Shown here: piece after piece, positions 17,233-26,226 of the stretch | Layout of the letters: each line of letters opens with the position of its first letter | Position numbering within the stretch: the stretch's first letter is position 1 | Notes under the pieces: model-generated | The model's database searches: none | What the model saw: only the letters and a program-made list of their open reading frames with translations | What the model was told of the DNA's origin: nothing | Program-made: the position numbers and the translations under genes | Source: Bradyrhizobium frederickii | GTDB taxonomy: Bacteria; Pseudomonadota; Alphaproteobacteria; Rhizobiales; Xanthobacteraceae | Reading direction: 5' to 3' | NCBI RefSeq assembly: GCF_004570865.1 | Contig: NZ_SPQS01000011.1 | Coordinates: 208,775-272,774, forward strand | DNA length: 64,000 bases

Positions 17233-17854
17233 AGAAGAATCGCTGCGCGACCGGAAAAAAAATCGGCGGCGGCTCCAGATCCTGGAGATCGCGCGCGGCA
17301 TCATCGCGACTAAGGGATTGAGATCGTTAAAGGTTCGGGACGTTTCCGAGGCCGCCGGCTGTTCCGTCGGCAGTGTCTATAACGAGTTCGGCGACTTCGA
17401 CGGGGTGATCCTGACCGTCAACCGGGAGACCGTTCAGGCCCTCACGGCCCGCCTTCGCGGAGTTCCCGCTGATGACCCCGTGCGCCAGCTCTACGGACTT
17501 GCCGCGACCTATCTCGACTTCTTTGCCGAGCACGCCAATCTGCTGCGCTCGCTGTTCGAGCACCGGATGGAGGATGACCGCCCCTATCCCGACGACATCC
17601 TGCAGATGGTGATGGACGCCTTCGCGCTGATGCATGCGCCGCTGGTGCGGCTGCTGCCGGATGCGGATGACGTGAAGATCGCGCTGCTGTCGCGCACGCT
17701 GTTCTCCGCCGTGCACGGCATCATCTCGCTCGGCCTCGAGGAGCGCATGGTCGCCGTGCCGCCCCAGATGCTGCGCCAGCAGGTCGAGCAGTTTATCGAC
17801 GCCCATCTCGCCGGCCTCGGCATTTTGCCGGTGGGCGCACGGCCATCGCGATGA
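17204..17854 (+). CDS. TetR-family transcriptional repressor
   Basis: 216-residue (or 211-residue) repressor. The N-terminal helix-turn-helix is clear: RRLQILEIARGIIATKGLRS, then VRDVSEAAGCSVGSVYNEFGDFDG, about residues 20-70. The C-terminal ligand domain is helical, with LYGLAATYLDFFAEHANLLRSLFEHRM typical of TetR_C proteins. Two starts are possible, ATG 17204 and ATG 17219. Only the second has a weak ribosome site (GAGTAG), and operator 2 overlaps it. The gene converges on the autotransporter with a 10-base gap. The ligand is unknown; targets probably include itself and the divergent small gene. Confidence 0.88.
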   Translation: MSSLKMNNVQEESLRDRKKNRRRLQILEIARGIIATKGLRSLKVRDVSEAAGCSVGSVYNEFGDFDGVILTVNRETVQALTARLRGVPADDPVRQLYGLAATYLDFFAEHANLLRSLFEHRMEDDRPYPDDILQMVMDAFALMHAPLVRLLPDADDVKIALLSRTLFSAVHGIISLGLEERMVAVPPQMLRQQVEQFIDAHLAGLGILPVGARPSR

Positions 17855-17864
17855 GGGAGCGCCG

Positions 17865-20513
17865 CTACCAGGCGTATCGCAGGCTCGCAGTGCCGGAATA
17901 GGTGGTGCTGCGGGCCGCGAACTCGCCGTCGAACTTGGCAGACAGGGCAACGCCGTTCGAAAATTTGAGCTCGGCGCCGGCGGATGCGAGCGCGGCGTCC
18001 TTCGCCGGCGTCGCACCATTGACGATGAAGCTCGCGGCGGGAAGGCCCTGGAATGCGGCGACGAGTGCCGGATCGCTCACCCAATCATGCGCCCAGGCCG
18101 CGCGACCGCGCAACGTCAGGACCGCATTCGGTGCAATCAGTGTCGTCCGATCGAAGCGCGCGCCGAGTTCGCTCCGTGTGTCGGAGGCGGTGCGGCCCTG
18201 ATACGTCAGCCCAAGACCGCCGCCCGCCAGATCAACCTCGGCGTAAGTCGGCGTGCGAAACGCCTGCGCCTGTGCCGCTGCGTATGGCGTGAAGCCGCCG
18301 ATCGGCGTCGCGAAGCGATAGCCGCCCTCGATGCGGCCGCCGAAGGTCTGCGCATTGAATTTCGCGGTGAGCTGATTGCTGAACGGCGCGAGGCGGTCTG
18401 TCGACATCCAGTGGTTGGCCACGGCCAGCGAGGCGGCGAAATAGGCCGGGCCGGTACGCACCGCGGTATAGACGCCAGCCTGCAGCGCATCGCTCTTGCC
18501 GCCGCCCAGCGCCTGCGCCAGATCCCATTTGGTGCCGCCGCCGGAGAGCGCAAAGCCGACGATCGCGTCGCGGCTGACATGATAGTCGGCTCCGGCCGCG
18601 ACGCCGCCCGCGCGCGCGCTGAGGTCGTGGCTGCCGATCACGACGGGGTCGCCGCCGGTGCGGTTGGCGCCGCCGAACGCCGTTCCCCAGGCGGTCCAGC
18701 GCTCCGCGAAGGTCGGCGCCTTCGCGGCCGGTACGCCCAAGACCTTGTTGTAGGCCAGCGCAATATCATCCGGAAGCACGGCGCGCGCGGGGTTGAAACC
18801 GAGCACGGTGTCGCTTGTGGCATTGCCGAAGGTCCCGCGTCCGCTGACGAATGGATCGAGCATGAGGCCGAGGAACTGGCCCGTGAACTGGAAAGCGCCC
18901 TGCTGGGCTCCTGTCGCGGCTTCCCCCGAAAGTTGGTCCATGCTGTAGCGGAGCTGGGCATCGCTCTGGCCGGCGAACGATGCCAGGAAGGGCAGGTTGG
19001 GGCCGAACGCGCTCAATGCGCCGGCCACGGCCTTCTGGTTCTGCGTTTGGGCGACGGATTGGAACACGGCCGTGTTGTAATTGAGCGTCAGGAATACCGA
19101 GAGCCCATCGTAGCTCAGGGCGGAGGTGAAGAACTGCGGATTGTATCCGCTCAGCGTGACGTTTGCGAAGGATCCGGTGACGCCGGTCGTCGTGCTGAGG
19201 ATCGTGTATTGCGTCGATGCGCCGTAGGCGCCGGCAAGCGTGGTGACGGCGACGGTGCCGCCTGTCAGCGTCGCGCTCATGGCGGCAATCTTGTCTGATT
19301 GTCCGGCCGCGTTGACCGAGATCGCGTACGTCGACCCTGACTGGAACGCTGCATTGGTGTTGACGATTAGTTGACCGAGATTGCCGGGCGCGACCCTGCC
19401 GCCCGACAGCACTGTGAGCGATCCGATCATGCCGCTGCCACTGAGCGTGCCGCCGGTCACGATCGTCGCGATGTTGGCCATCGTGCCGTTGACGATGAGG
19501 GTGCCGGCCTGGACGTCCATGGTCGCCGTGTCCGTCGTCGAACCCGTCAGTGTCCAGGTGGAACTGCCGGTCTTTTCCAGCACCTCGAATTCCCGGAACT
19601 GACCGGCCGCGCCGAATGTGCCGAGGTCGAACGTCGCGTTGGCGGTCCCGCCCAGGCGCAACGTGTCCAGTCCGTTGCCGCCCAGGACCCAGCCCGTGAC
19701 GCTCGATCCCGCCCGCAACTCGAACACGTCGTTGCCGTTCTTGAGATCTACGGCCGTGCTGGCGCCGGTCATGATCGTGCCGGAGTTGATGACGGTGTCC
19801 TGATTGGCCGAGCCGAGGATCGCGGAGCCGGTGGCGCTCGAGATCGTGCCTGCGTTGTTGACGATATTCCCGGCGCCCGCGCCGTTGAGATCGACAGCCC
19901 CGACATTGCTGGCCTGGACAACGCCGCCCGACAGGACGTTCACCTGGTTGTTCGCCGATCCGTTGCCGATCCCAATGCCGCTCGTTATGGGCGCGGCGCT
20001 TCCAACCGTCCCCCCGATGACGACGACGTTGTTGCTGGAATTGGACAGGGCGAGTGCCGTAGTTCCGACGGCCGACGACCCGACAACGGCACCCGCATCT
20101 ATCGTGACAACGTTGTTGTTGCTGCCGCTGACCAATGTAATGCCGTCGCTGTTGGCCGACGTGATCGTCGCGTTGCCGGAAACATTGATCGCGCCATTGG
20201 ATGCGGCCTCGAAGACGACGCCCGCAAAGGCGGGGTCGTTTACGGACGTCGCGGTGCCGTCACCGATGTTGACGGTGACGCCGCTGACCGCAGGTGCCGT
20301 CTTGACGAGGGTGTTTCCCGCGCCGGTGCAGGTGATCGAATCGCCCGATTGGAGCGCCGTCTGCGAACCGCTACCGGTAATCACGCAGGCCGCTGCTGCC
20401 GGCGCGGTGAACCAGGGCAGTGTGGTACCCGCAGCAAGAGCACTGATCGCGGTGCTCAAGAGGAGCGCGTGTCGCGGGCGCGTCGTTGCAGCGCTGACGT
20501 ACGGCGAGGTCAT
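17865..20513 (-). CDS. Autotransporter (type Va) with beta-helical passenger
   Basis: 882-residue outer-membrane autotransporter. The signal sequence is long and positively charged (TTRPRHALLLSTAISALAAG to APAAAA). The passenger is rich in Gly, Ala, Ser, Thr and Asn with repeated short strands (NNVVTIDAGAVVG, NNVVVIGGTVG, NNQVNVLSGGVV), as in right-handed beta-helices. A passenger-associated repeat region carries GTLSGSGMIGSLTVLSGGRVAPG. The last 280 or so residues are the autotransporter barrel (WTAWGTAFGG onward), ending in the aromatic SLRYAW. ATG at 20513 is preferred to a TTG at 20537. No protease motif is evident, so adhesion or surface coating is the likeliest role. The 329 bases upstream (20514-20842) hold no supported gene. 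Confidence 0.9.
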   Translation of the reverse strand: MTSPYVSAATTRPRHALLLSTAISALAAGTTLPWFTAPAAAACVITGSGSQTALQSGDSITCTGAGNTLVKTAPAVSGVTVNIGDGTATSVNDPAFAGVVFEAASNGAINVSGNATITSANSDGITLVSGSNNNVVTIDAGAVVGSSAVGTTALALSNSSNNVVVIGGTVGSAAPITSGIGIGNGSANNQVNVLSGGVVQASNVGAVDLNGAGAGNIVNNAGTISSATGSAILGSANQDTVINSGTIMTGASTAVDLKNGNDVFELRAGSSVTGWVLGGNGLDTLRLGGTANATFDLGTFGAAGQFREFEVLEKTGSSTWTLTGSTTDTATMDVQAGTLIVNGTMANIATIVTGGTLSGSGMIGSLTVLSGGRVAPGNLGQLIVNTNAAFQSGSTYAISVNAAGQSDKIAAMSATLTGGTVAVTTLAGAYGASTQYTILSTTTGVTGSFANVTLSGYNPQFFTSALSYDGLSVFLTLNYNTAVFQSVAQTQNQKAVAGALSAFGPNLPFLASFAGQSDAQLRYSMDQLSGEAATGAQQGAFQFTGQFLGLMLDPFVSGRGTFGNATSDTVLGFNPARAVLPDDIALAYNKVLGVPAAKAPTFAERWTAWGTAFGGANRTGGDPVVIGSHDLSARAGGVAAGADYHVSRDAIVGFALSGGGTKWDLAQALGGGKSDALQAGVYTAVRTGPAYFAASLAVANHWMSTDRLAPFSNQLTAKFNAQTFGGRIEGGYRFATPIGGFTPYAAAQAQAFRTPTYAEVDLAGGGLGLTYQGRTASDTRSELGARFDRTTLIAPNAVLTLRGRAAWAHDWVSDPALVAAFQGLPAASFIVNGATPAKDAALASAGAELKFSNGVALSAKFDGEFAARSTTYSGTASLRYAW

Positions 20514-20842
20514 CCAATGATTCCAAGGCAACTGCAAACTCCGTTCGCGATGCGGTCCGGATGGAATCCGGCCAGCAACGCTGGGCGATTGCTATGCTTA
20601 GTGATGGAGGCCTTGGCCTTCTTGGACCAGCGCGCAAAGCGAAGTGTCGAAATGCGAAAGACGCAACGTTTTCGGGAATGTTGTGGCCGGGGTACCACAA
20701 CCGGGGCGTTGCGGCCCTGCGCCTTACGCAACGCTGCTCAGGAGGCAGTTGTGCAGGCCTGGAGCGCACCCGGCCTGATCCCGCTTGCGTCCGAGCGGCC
20801 GGTCCTCGTGGCTGACGAGATGAAGCGGCTCGCAGGCGGCGA

Positions 20843-22132
20843 TCAGCCTCGCCCCGCGACGGCCTCGCGCGGCCGGGTTGCAACGAGGACGACGTCGGGT
20901 CTCCCGTCGTCGACCTGGACCCGGTTGCGTCCCTTCTCCTTGGCGCGATAACAGGCGGCATCCGCGCGCCGCATCGCGTCCTCGAGCGTGGTGGTGCTGT
21001 CGGCGATGCAGGCGACGCCGATGCTGGCGGTCACGGCAAAGCAGCGATCGTCCCAGGCGAAGGTGAACAGCTCGAGCGCTCGCCGCAACCGTTCAGCGAT
21101 ATCGACCGCATCATAAGGCGAGCACTGCGGCAGGATCAGGCCGAATTCGTCGCCGCCCAGGCGCGCCACCAAATCGTGCGGACGCCGGTCCTGTTGCAGG
21201 AGGCGCGAGACCTGGCAGAGCAGGCGATCGCCGGCAAGGTGTCCGCAGCTGTCGTTAACGTTCTTGAACTGGTCGAGGTCGAGCAGGATCAGGCTCAGCG
21301 AACCCGCGGGGGCAACGTCCAGCTCGCCCTGCAGTCGCGCCTCGAAGGCGCGGCGATTGGACAGGCCGGTCAGCCAGTCGTGCGAAGCCTGGAAGGCCAG
21401 ACGTTCCTTCTCGGCATGCAAGGCGTCTTCGAATGTCTGTCGTTGCAGCACCAATCGTCTGGTGTGCCAGATCAGGAGCAGGATCAGGGTCACCGCGGTG
21501 ACGATGTTGATGCCGGTCAGCGTCAGCTTGATGGCGCGGGAGCCTTCACTGAGGACGGCCGAGAACCGTTTGGCATGCACCGTGAATTGGGTGTTGAGCT
21601 CGGAGAGCCGTGACGATAGGACTTGCACGCGGCTTGCGTCCTGAACCCGACCGCCCTCCCACTCGGACCGAATGACCTCGCCGAAGACGCTCAGCTCCAG
21701 CAGCATGGGGTCGGTGGCGGCCCACTCGCGGATCGCTTCCTGGAGGAAGCTGACGCGGTTGAAATAACGAAACAGCCAGATCAATCCCGGAACGTCATCG
21801 GGATGGTTGCCGCCTTGCAGGAAGCCGATGCGGGCCGCCTCGACGTCGACCGGATCGCGTTCGAGTGCCCAGCGCGCGAACTCGTCGCCGATGGGGACGG
21901 CGAGCGAGGCCTGGTACTGCGCGAACTGGCTGGCCTCGCCGGAATGCAGATAGAGATTGAGGAAATAGACGGCGTTCTTCTGCGAGCGCGACCACAATGC
22001 TTCGCCCGCGACATAGGCGCGAACCGACGACATCACCTCCAGGCTGAATCCCGCGATCGCCGCCTGAAGCACGACGACCATCACGAAAGGCGAGACGAGC
22101 TTGATGACGTGAAGAAGGCTGCGCCCCTTCAT
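20843..22132 (-). CDS. Membrane diguanylate cyclase (GGDEF)
   Basis: 429-residue enzyme making cyclic di-GMP from two GTP. A helix near the N-terminus (LVSPFVMVVVLQAAIAGFSL) and a second at about 200-225 (LTGINIVTAVTLILLLIW) enclose a roughly 160-residue periplasmic helical sensor domain of unknown ligand. The catalytic domain has SHDWLTGLSNRRAFEARL and an intact RLGGDEFG. An RxxD inhibitory I-site (RPHD) sits five residues before GGDEF, so product inhibition is expected. ATG 22132 is chosen over a TTG at 22189. It follows an autotransporter transcribed the same way. A link between c-di-GMP and surface attachment is plausible but unproven. Confidence 0.93.
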   Translation of the reverse strand: MKGRSLLHVIKLVSPFVMVVVLQAAIAGFSLEVMSSVRAYVAGEALWSRSQKNAVYFLNLYLHSGEASQFAQYQASLAVPIGDEFARWALERDPVDVEAARIGFLQGGNHPDDVPGLIWLFRYFNRVSFLQEAIREWAATDPMLLELSVFGEVIRSEWEGGRVQDASRVQVLSSRLSELNTQFTVHAKRFSAVLSEGSRAIKLTLTGINIVTAVTLILLLIWHTRRLVLQRQTFEDALHAEKERLAFQASHDWLTGLSNRRAFEARLQGELDVAPAGSLSLILLDLDQFKNVNDSCGHLAGDRLLCQVSRLLQQDRRPHDLVARLGGDEFGLILPQCSPYDAVDIAERLRRALELFTFAWDDRCFAVTASIGVACIADSTTTLEDAMRRADAACYRAKEKGRNRVQVDDGRPDVVLVATRPREAVAGRG

Positions 22133-22386
22133 CGATGTCGCTGTTCTGCGAAACACCCTGGCGTTCCCCAAATCGCGCAACGCCCCCAACGGTGCGCTGC
22201 GTCTGCAACGCGAAGTAGAGGCGATGGTTGCTTAACTCGACCTGAAAGGTGCGCAGGACTGCGTCGCAGGGTGAAGGCGTCGTGAAATGATCGGCCGCAG
22301 ATTGCTTCAAATGCCGGCAAATCGCCCGATCGGCTGATCGCGTTCGTCGTGGGCGCTTTGCTTGACGAGGAGGGACGTGTCCCGAG

Positions 22387-23691
22387 CTAGACCAGCACCG
22401 GCTTGCGCACACGGCCGGCGTCGCCGAACACGCGCAGATACCGCTCGATCTCCGAGGGTATGCCGGTCGCCTTCTCCGGATTGTCGGAGAGCTTGACGGC
22501 GGGACGGCCGTCGACCGACGACACCTTGCAGACCAGCGAGATCGGATCGAGATTGAACGAGCCGTCCGGCGTGCAGCCGACGAAATCATTGGTGAGGTTG
22601 GTGCCCCAGCCGAAGGAGAGCCGCACCCGGCCGGCAAAGTGATGATAGGTCTCCTCGATCGAGCCGACATCCATCGCGTCGGAAAATACGAGCAGCTTGT
22701 CCTTGGGGTTGCGACCCTTCTTCTCCCACCACGCGACGATCTCCTCGCCGGCCTGGATCGGCGGCGCGCTGTCGGGCCGGAAGCCGGTCCAGTCAGCAAC
22801 CCATTCCGGTGCATCGCGCAGGAAGGCCTTGGTGCCGAAGGCATCGGGCAGTGCGATCAGGAGGTTGCCGCCATAGGTCTGGCGCCACTGGTCGAGAATG
22901 CGATAGGGCGCCCAGCGCAATTCCTCATCGTCCTTGGCGAGCGCGGCCGCGACCATCGGCAGCTCATGCGCATTGGTGCCGATGGCCTCGAGGTCGTTGT
23001 CCATCGCCAGCAGCACGTTGGACGTACCGATGAAGGACGAGCCCAGGCCTTCCTTCACCGCCTCAACGCACCAGCGCTGCCAGAGGAAGCCGTGACGGCG
23101 GCGGGTGCCGAAGTCGGACAGGCGCAGATTTTCCAGCTTGCGAAGACGCTCCACCTTGGTCCAGAGCTTGGCCTTGGCGCGGGCATAGAGCACGTCGAGC
23201 TCGAAGCGGCCGCGGCCCTTGATCGCCGCACGGGAGCGCAGCTCGTTGAGGATTGCGAGCGCCGGAATCTCCCACATCGTGGTGTGGGTCCACGGCCCGT
23301 GGAAATGCAGTTCGTACTGGCCCTCGACCTTGCGCAGCTCGTACTCGGGGAGGCGGAATTCGGCCAGCCAGCGGATGAAGTCCGCCGAGAACATGTGAGT
23401 CTTGCCGTAGAAGGTGTTACCGGCGAGCCAGATCAGCTCCTTCTTGGTGAAGCGGATGGTGCGGGCATGGTCGAGCTGGGCGCGCAGCTCGCTCTCGTCG
23501 ATGATCTCGGCGAGCCGCACGTGGCGCGACCGGTTGATGACCGAGAAGGTCACCTGCTGATCCGGGTAGGCCTCCCGAATCATTTGCAACATCAATAGCT
23601 TGTAGAAGTCGGTATCAAGCAGGCTGCGGATGATGGGATCCAGCCGCCAGCTGTGATTGTAGGTCCGGCTCGCAATGTCGGTCACTGTCAT
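22387..23691 (-). CDS. pncB: Nicotinate phosphoribosyltransferase
   Basis: Joins nicotinate to PRPP with ATP hydrolysis, giving nicotinate mononucleotide in the NAD salvage (Preiss-Handler) pathway; cytoplasmic. At 434 residues it has the usual bacterial PncB length. Diagnostic stretches are LLDTDFYKLLMLQMI, FSVINRSR, NTFYGKTHMFSADFI, GTRRRHGFLWQRW, GTSNVLLAMDNDLEAIGTNAHELPM (with the conserved phosphoribosyl-binding residues), VFSDAMDVGSI and FGWGTNLTND. It appears monocistronic. The 254 bases upstream of the neighbouring GGDEF gene hold nothing I can name. Confidence 0.95.
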   Translation of the reverse strand: MTVTDIASRTYNHSWRLDPIIRSLLDTDFYKLLMLQMIREAYPDQQVTFSVINRSRHVRLAEIIDESELRAQLDHARTIRFTKKELIWLAGNTFYGKTHMFSADFIRWLAEFRLPEYELRKVEGQYELHFHGPWTHTTMWEIPALAILNELRSRAAIKGRGRFELDVLYARAKAKLWTKVERLRKLENLRLSDFGTRRRHGFLWQRWCVEAVKEGLGSSFIGTSNVLLAMDNDLEAIGTNAHELPMVAAALAKDDEELRWAPYRILDQWRQTYGGNLLIALPDAFGTKAFLRDAPEWVADWTGFRPDSAPPIQAGEEIVAWWEKKGRNPKDKLLVFSDAMDVGSIEETYHHFAGRVRLSFGWGTNLTNDFVGCTPDGSFNLDPISLVCKVSSVDGRPAVKLSDNPEKATGIPSEIERYLRVFGDAGRVRKPVLV

Positions 23692-23766
23692 GGGCGAATT
23701 CTAGCGTGGCGGCCGGCGCGCAACCAGTGGATTTGGCGAGGGCTGGTCTTCCGAAAGACGGTCCAA

Positions 23767-24687
23767 TCACGCCTTGGCGGCCGTTGCCGCCACCGTCTCG
23801 AGCTGGCTCCTGACCCATCGATGGGCCGGGTCCTTCTGATAGCGCTGGTGCCAGACCATGAACATCGGCAGCTCGGCCAGCGTCCGCGTGCGGGAGGCCA
23901 GCGGAATCCGCGTTTGCGCGAAATCGCGCATGATCCCCGACGCCAGCAGGCTCGGCATGCTCGCCAGCATCTGCGAGCCGCGCAGGAACGACGGCACGCC
24001 GGAAAAGCTCGGCACCGAGATCGCGATGTCGCGGTGAAGGCCGTTGGCCGCCAGCCGGCGGTCGAAGTCGAGCCGCTCATTGTCGGTATAGACGACCGTG
24101 ATGTGGCGCGCCGCGAGATAGGCACCGCGGCCGGTCGGCGCGGTGCGCATCTTGGAATCGAAGTAACAGACGTAATGATCGCTCAAGAGACGCTTCTGCA
24201 CGATGTCGATACCGGACGGCGGCAGCGGCGTGATCAGGACGTCGCAGCGGTCTTCGCGCAGCATCGCGGGCGAGGGGGACTGCGAAGGGATCACGCGCAG
24301 GTTCAGGCTCTTCACCTGTGCTGCGACATGATCGAAGAACCGCGGCAGCAGCAGATCGCGCTGGAAGTCATTGGCGGCGATCGTCAGCGAAAGCTGCGCG
24401 CGAGCCGGCTCGAACGTGACGCCGCCGGCAAAGCTCCGCATCTCGTCGATCAGCGCCCGTGCCTTTGCGGCGAGGGCCTGCGCATGCGCGGTGGCGACGA
24501 TGCCGCGGCCGGATTTCGCGAACAGCGGATCGCCTGCGATCCGCCGCAGCTTGTTCAGCCCGTGACTGACCGCCGATTGCGTCAGGCCGAGCCGGGTTGC
24601 CGCCGCGGTCACCGATCCCTCCTCCAGCACGGCGAGGAACAGTTCGAGCGCGTGGCCGTCGAGCGCCAAATGATCGATTTCTTTCAT
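23767..24687 (-). CDS. LysR-family regulator divergent from pcaHG
   Basis: 306-residue LysR-type regulator. The N-terminal helix-turn-helix is ALELFLAVLEEGSVTAAATRLGLTQSAVSHGLNKLR. The effector domain resembles the aromatics/NodD-like group rather than classical PcaQ (LTIAANDFQRDLLLPRFFDHV, CDVLITPLPPSG, DHYVCYFDSKM, GVPSFLRGSQML). ATG 24687 is taken as start; ATG 24696 is also in frame. It is divergent from pcaH with a strong dyad between them, so activation of pcaHG in response to an aromatic inducer, perhaps protocatechuate or a ring-cleavage product, is the likely role. Confidence 0.88.
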   Translation of the reverse strand: MKEIDHLALDGHALELFLAVLEEGSVTAAATRLGLTQSAVSHGLNKLRRIAGDPLFAKSGRGIVATAHAQALAAKARALIDEMRSFAGGVTFEPARAQLSLTIAANDFQRDLLLPRFFDHVAAQVKSLNLRVIPSQSPSPAMLREDRCDVLITPLPPSGIDIVQKRLLSDHYVCYFDSKMRTAPTGRGAYLAARHITVVYTDNERLDFDRRLAANGLHRDIAISVPSFSGVPSFLRGSQMLASMPSLLASGIMRDFAQTRIPLASRTRTLAELPMFMVWHQRYQKDPAHRWVRSQLETVAATAAKA

Positions 24688-24702
24688 GCAATACATTATA
24701 AT

Positions 24703-24729
24703 CGATCTATTTATCCGGGGAATAGATCG
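24703..24729. promoter_or_regulatory. LysR operator between lysR and pcaH
   Basis: CGATCTATT (24703-24711) and AATAGATCG (24721-24729) form a perfect 9-bp inverted repeat with a 9-base spacer. It contains the T-N11-A core of LysR boxes. It differs from the ATAACC-N4-GGTTAA PcaQ box known in Sinorhizobium and Agrobacterium. It lies 16 bp before the lysR start and 55 bp before pcaH. Confidence 0.7.
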
Positions 24730-24784
24730 GGCCATGATCTCCCGATAAGCGCGTCCGGACCGGGCGCCCCCAGGGAGAGACACG

Positions 24785-25573
24785 ATGAATGCCCAGGCGC
24801 CAGCCTTGCGGGACGCCCGCCTCAACCGTCCCGAGCCCCTGACGCCGCCGCTCGGCGACGGCGGCTTCTTCCAGCGCGACCGTTCCATCCATCCGCCGGC
24901 GCATGCGCCGGGCTACAAATCCTCCGTGCTGCGCTCGCCGCGGCAGGCGCTGCTGTCGCTGGAGGGTTCGATCTCGGAGATCACGGGGCCGGTGTTCGGC
25001 CATAATGATCTCGGTCCGCTCGACAACGACCTGATCCGCAACTACGCCAAGGACGGCGATCCGATTGGCGAGCGCATCGTCGTCCACGGCCGCGTGGTCG
25101 ACGAGACCGGCCGCGGCGTGCCGAACACGCTGGTCGAGTTCTGGCAGGCCAATGCTGGCGGCCGCTACCGGCACAAGAAGGACACCTATCTGGCGCCGAT
25201 CGACCCGAATTTCGGCGGCTGCGGCCGCGCGCTGACCGACGACACCGGTTACTACTACTTCCGCACCGTGAAGCCGGGACCCTATCCCTGGCGCAACTAC
25301 GTCAACAGCTGGCGTCCCGCCCACATCCATTTCTCGGTGTTCGGCTCGGGCTTCGCGCAGCGGCTGATCACGCAGATGTATTTCGAGGGCGATCCCCTGA
25401 TCCCGATCTGCCCGATCCTGACGACGATTCCGGACAAGGATGCGCTCGACCGCTTGGTCGCACCGCTCGATCTCAACGCCTCGACGCCGTTCGACTCGCT
25501 CGCCTACCGCTTCGACATCGTCCTGCGCGGCCAGCGCTCCACCTATTTTGAAAATCGCACCGCGGGGAACTGA
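24785..25573 (+). CDS. pcaH: Protocatechuate 3,4-dioxygenase, beta subunit
   Basis: Iron-bearing subunit of the intradiol dioxygenase that cleaves protocatechuate to 3-carboxy-cis,cis-muconate, the entry to the beta-ketoadipate pathway; 262 residues. The four Fe(III) ligands align at Y128 (GRYRH), Y167 (GPYPW), H180 and H182 (RPAHIHFS), with the same spacings as the Pseudomonas enzyme. A dioxygenase N-terminal domain precedes the core (YKSSVLRSP, GPVFG, DNDLIRNYAKDGDPIGERI). GGGAGA seven bases upstream supports ATG 24785. pcaG follows after 3 bases. The other pca genes (pcaBCD) are not in this window. Confidence 0.96.
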   Translation: MNAQAPALRDARLNRPEPLTPPLGDGGFFQRDRSIHPPAHAPGYKSSVLRSPRQALLSLEGSISEITGPVFGHNDLGPLDNDLIRNYAKDGDPIGERIVVHGRVVDETGRGVPNTLVEFWQANAGGRYRHKKDTYLAPIDPNFGGCGRALTDDTGYYYFRTVKPGPYPWRNYVNSWRPAHIHFSVFGSGFAQRLITQMYFEGDPLIPICPILTTIPDKDALDRLVAPLDLNASTPFDSLAYRFDIVLRGQRSTYFENRTAGN

Positions 25574-25576
25574 GCC

Positions 25577-26203
25577 ATGCCGCAGCCGCTCAACTATCTC
25601 AAGGAAACCGCCTCGCAGACGGCCGGGCCCTACGTCCATATCGGACTGATACCGGCGATGGCCGGCTTCGACATCTTCGAGAAGAACTTCTCGAATGTGC
25701 TGACAACGCCGGATACGCAGGGCGAGCGCATCACGCTGGAAGGCAAGGTGCTCGACGGCACCGGCACGCCGCTGCGCGACGTGCTGCTGGAGATCTGGCA
25801 GGCCAATGCCAGCGGCCGCTACAACCATCCGGCCGATCGTTCGGCCGGCGCGCTGAGTGAGGAGTTTCGCGGCTGGGGCCGTGCCGGCTCCGACTTCGAG
25901 AGCGGTCTCGTGACGTTCGAGACCATCAAGCCGGGTGCGATCGTCGACAGAGCGGGCCGGACATGCGCTCCGCATGTCAATGTCTGGATCGTCGCGCGTG
26001 GCATCAATATCGGCCTCAACACCCGGCTCTATTTCTCGGACGAGGAAGCCGCCAATGCCGCCGACCCCGTGCTCAATTTGATCGAGCAGCCGTCCCGGCG
26101 CTCGACCCTGATCGCAAAGCGTACCGAGCGCGGCGGCAAGGTGGTGTATTCCTTCACGATCAATCTGCAGGGGCCGGAGGAGACGGTGTTCTTCGACGTG
26201 TGA
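25577..26203 (+). CDS. pcaG: Protocatechuate 3,4-dioxygenase, alpha subunit
   Basis: Alpha partner of PcaH, 208 residues, the usual length. It shares the dioxygenase fold (KETASQTAGPYVHIGL, GERITLEGKVLDGTGTPLRDVLLEIWQANASGRYNHP) and shapes the substrate pocket. It lacks the full set of iron ligands: the region matching RPAHIHFS in PcaH reads APHVNVWIVARG. The start lies 3 bases after the pcaH stop, so the two are one transcription unit and probably coupled. A convergent NYN-domain gene ends 23 bases beyond its stop. Confidence 0.95.
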   Translation: MPQPLNYLKETASQTAGPYVHIGLIPAMAGFDIFEKNFSNVLTTPDTQGERITLEGKVLDGTGTPLRDVLLEIWQANASGRYNHPADRSAGALSEEFRGWGRAGSDFESGLVTFETIKPGAIVDRAGRTCAPHVNVWIVARGINIGLNTRLYFSDEEAANAADPVLNLIEQPSRRSTLIAKRTERGGKVVYSFTINLQGPEETVFFDV

Positions 26204-26226
26204 CGATCGGGCGGCGTCCCGCAGGG

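Noticed and set aside
20514..20842. Small frames between autotransporter and diguanylate cyclase genes
   Set aside because: They overlap the likely promoter of the autotransporter and show no start signals or protein-like composition.
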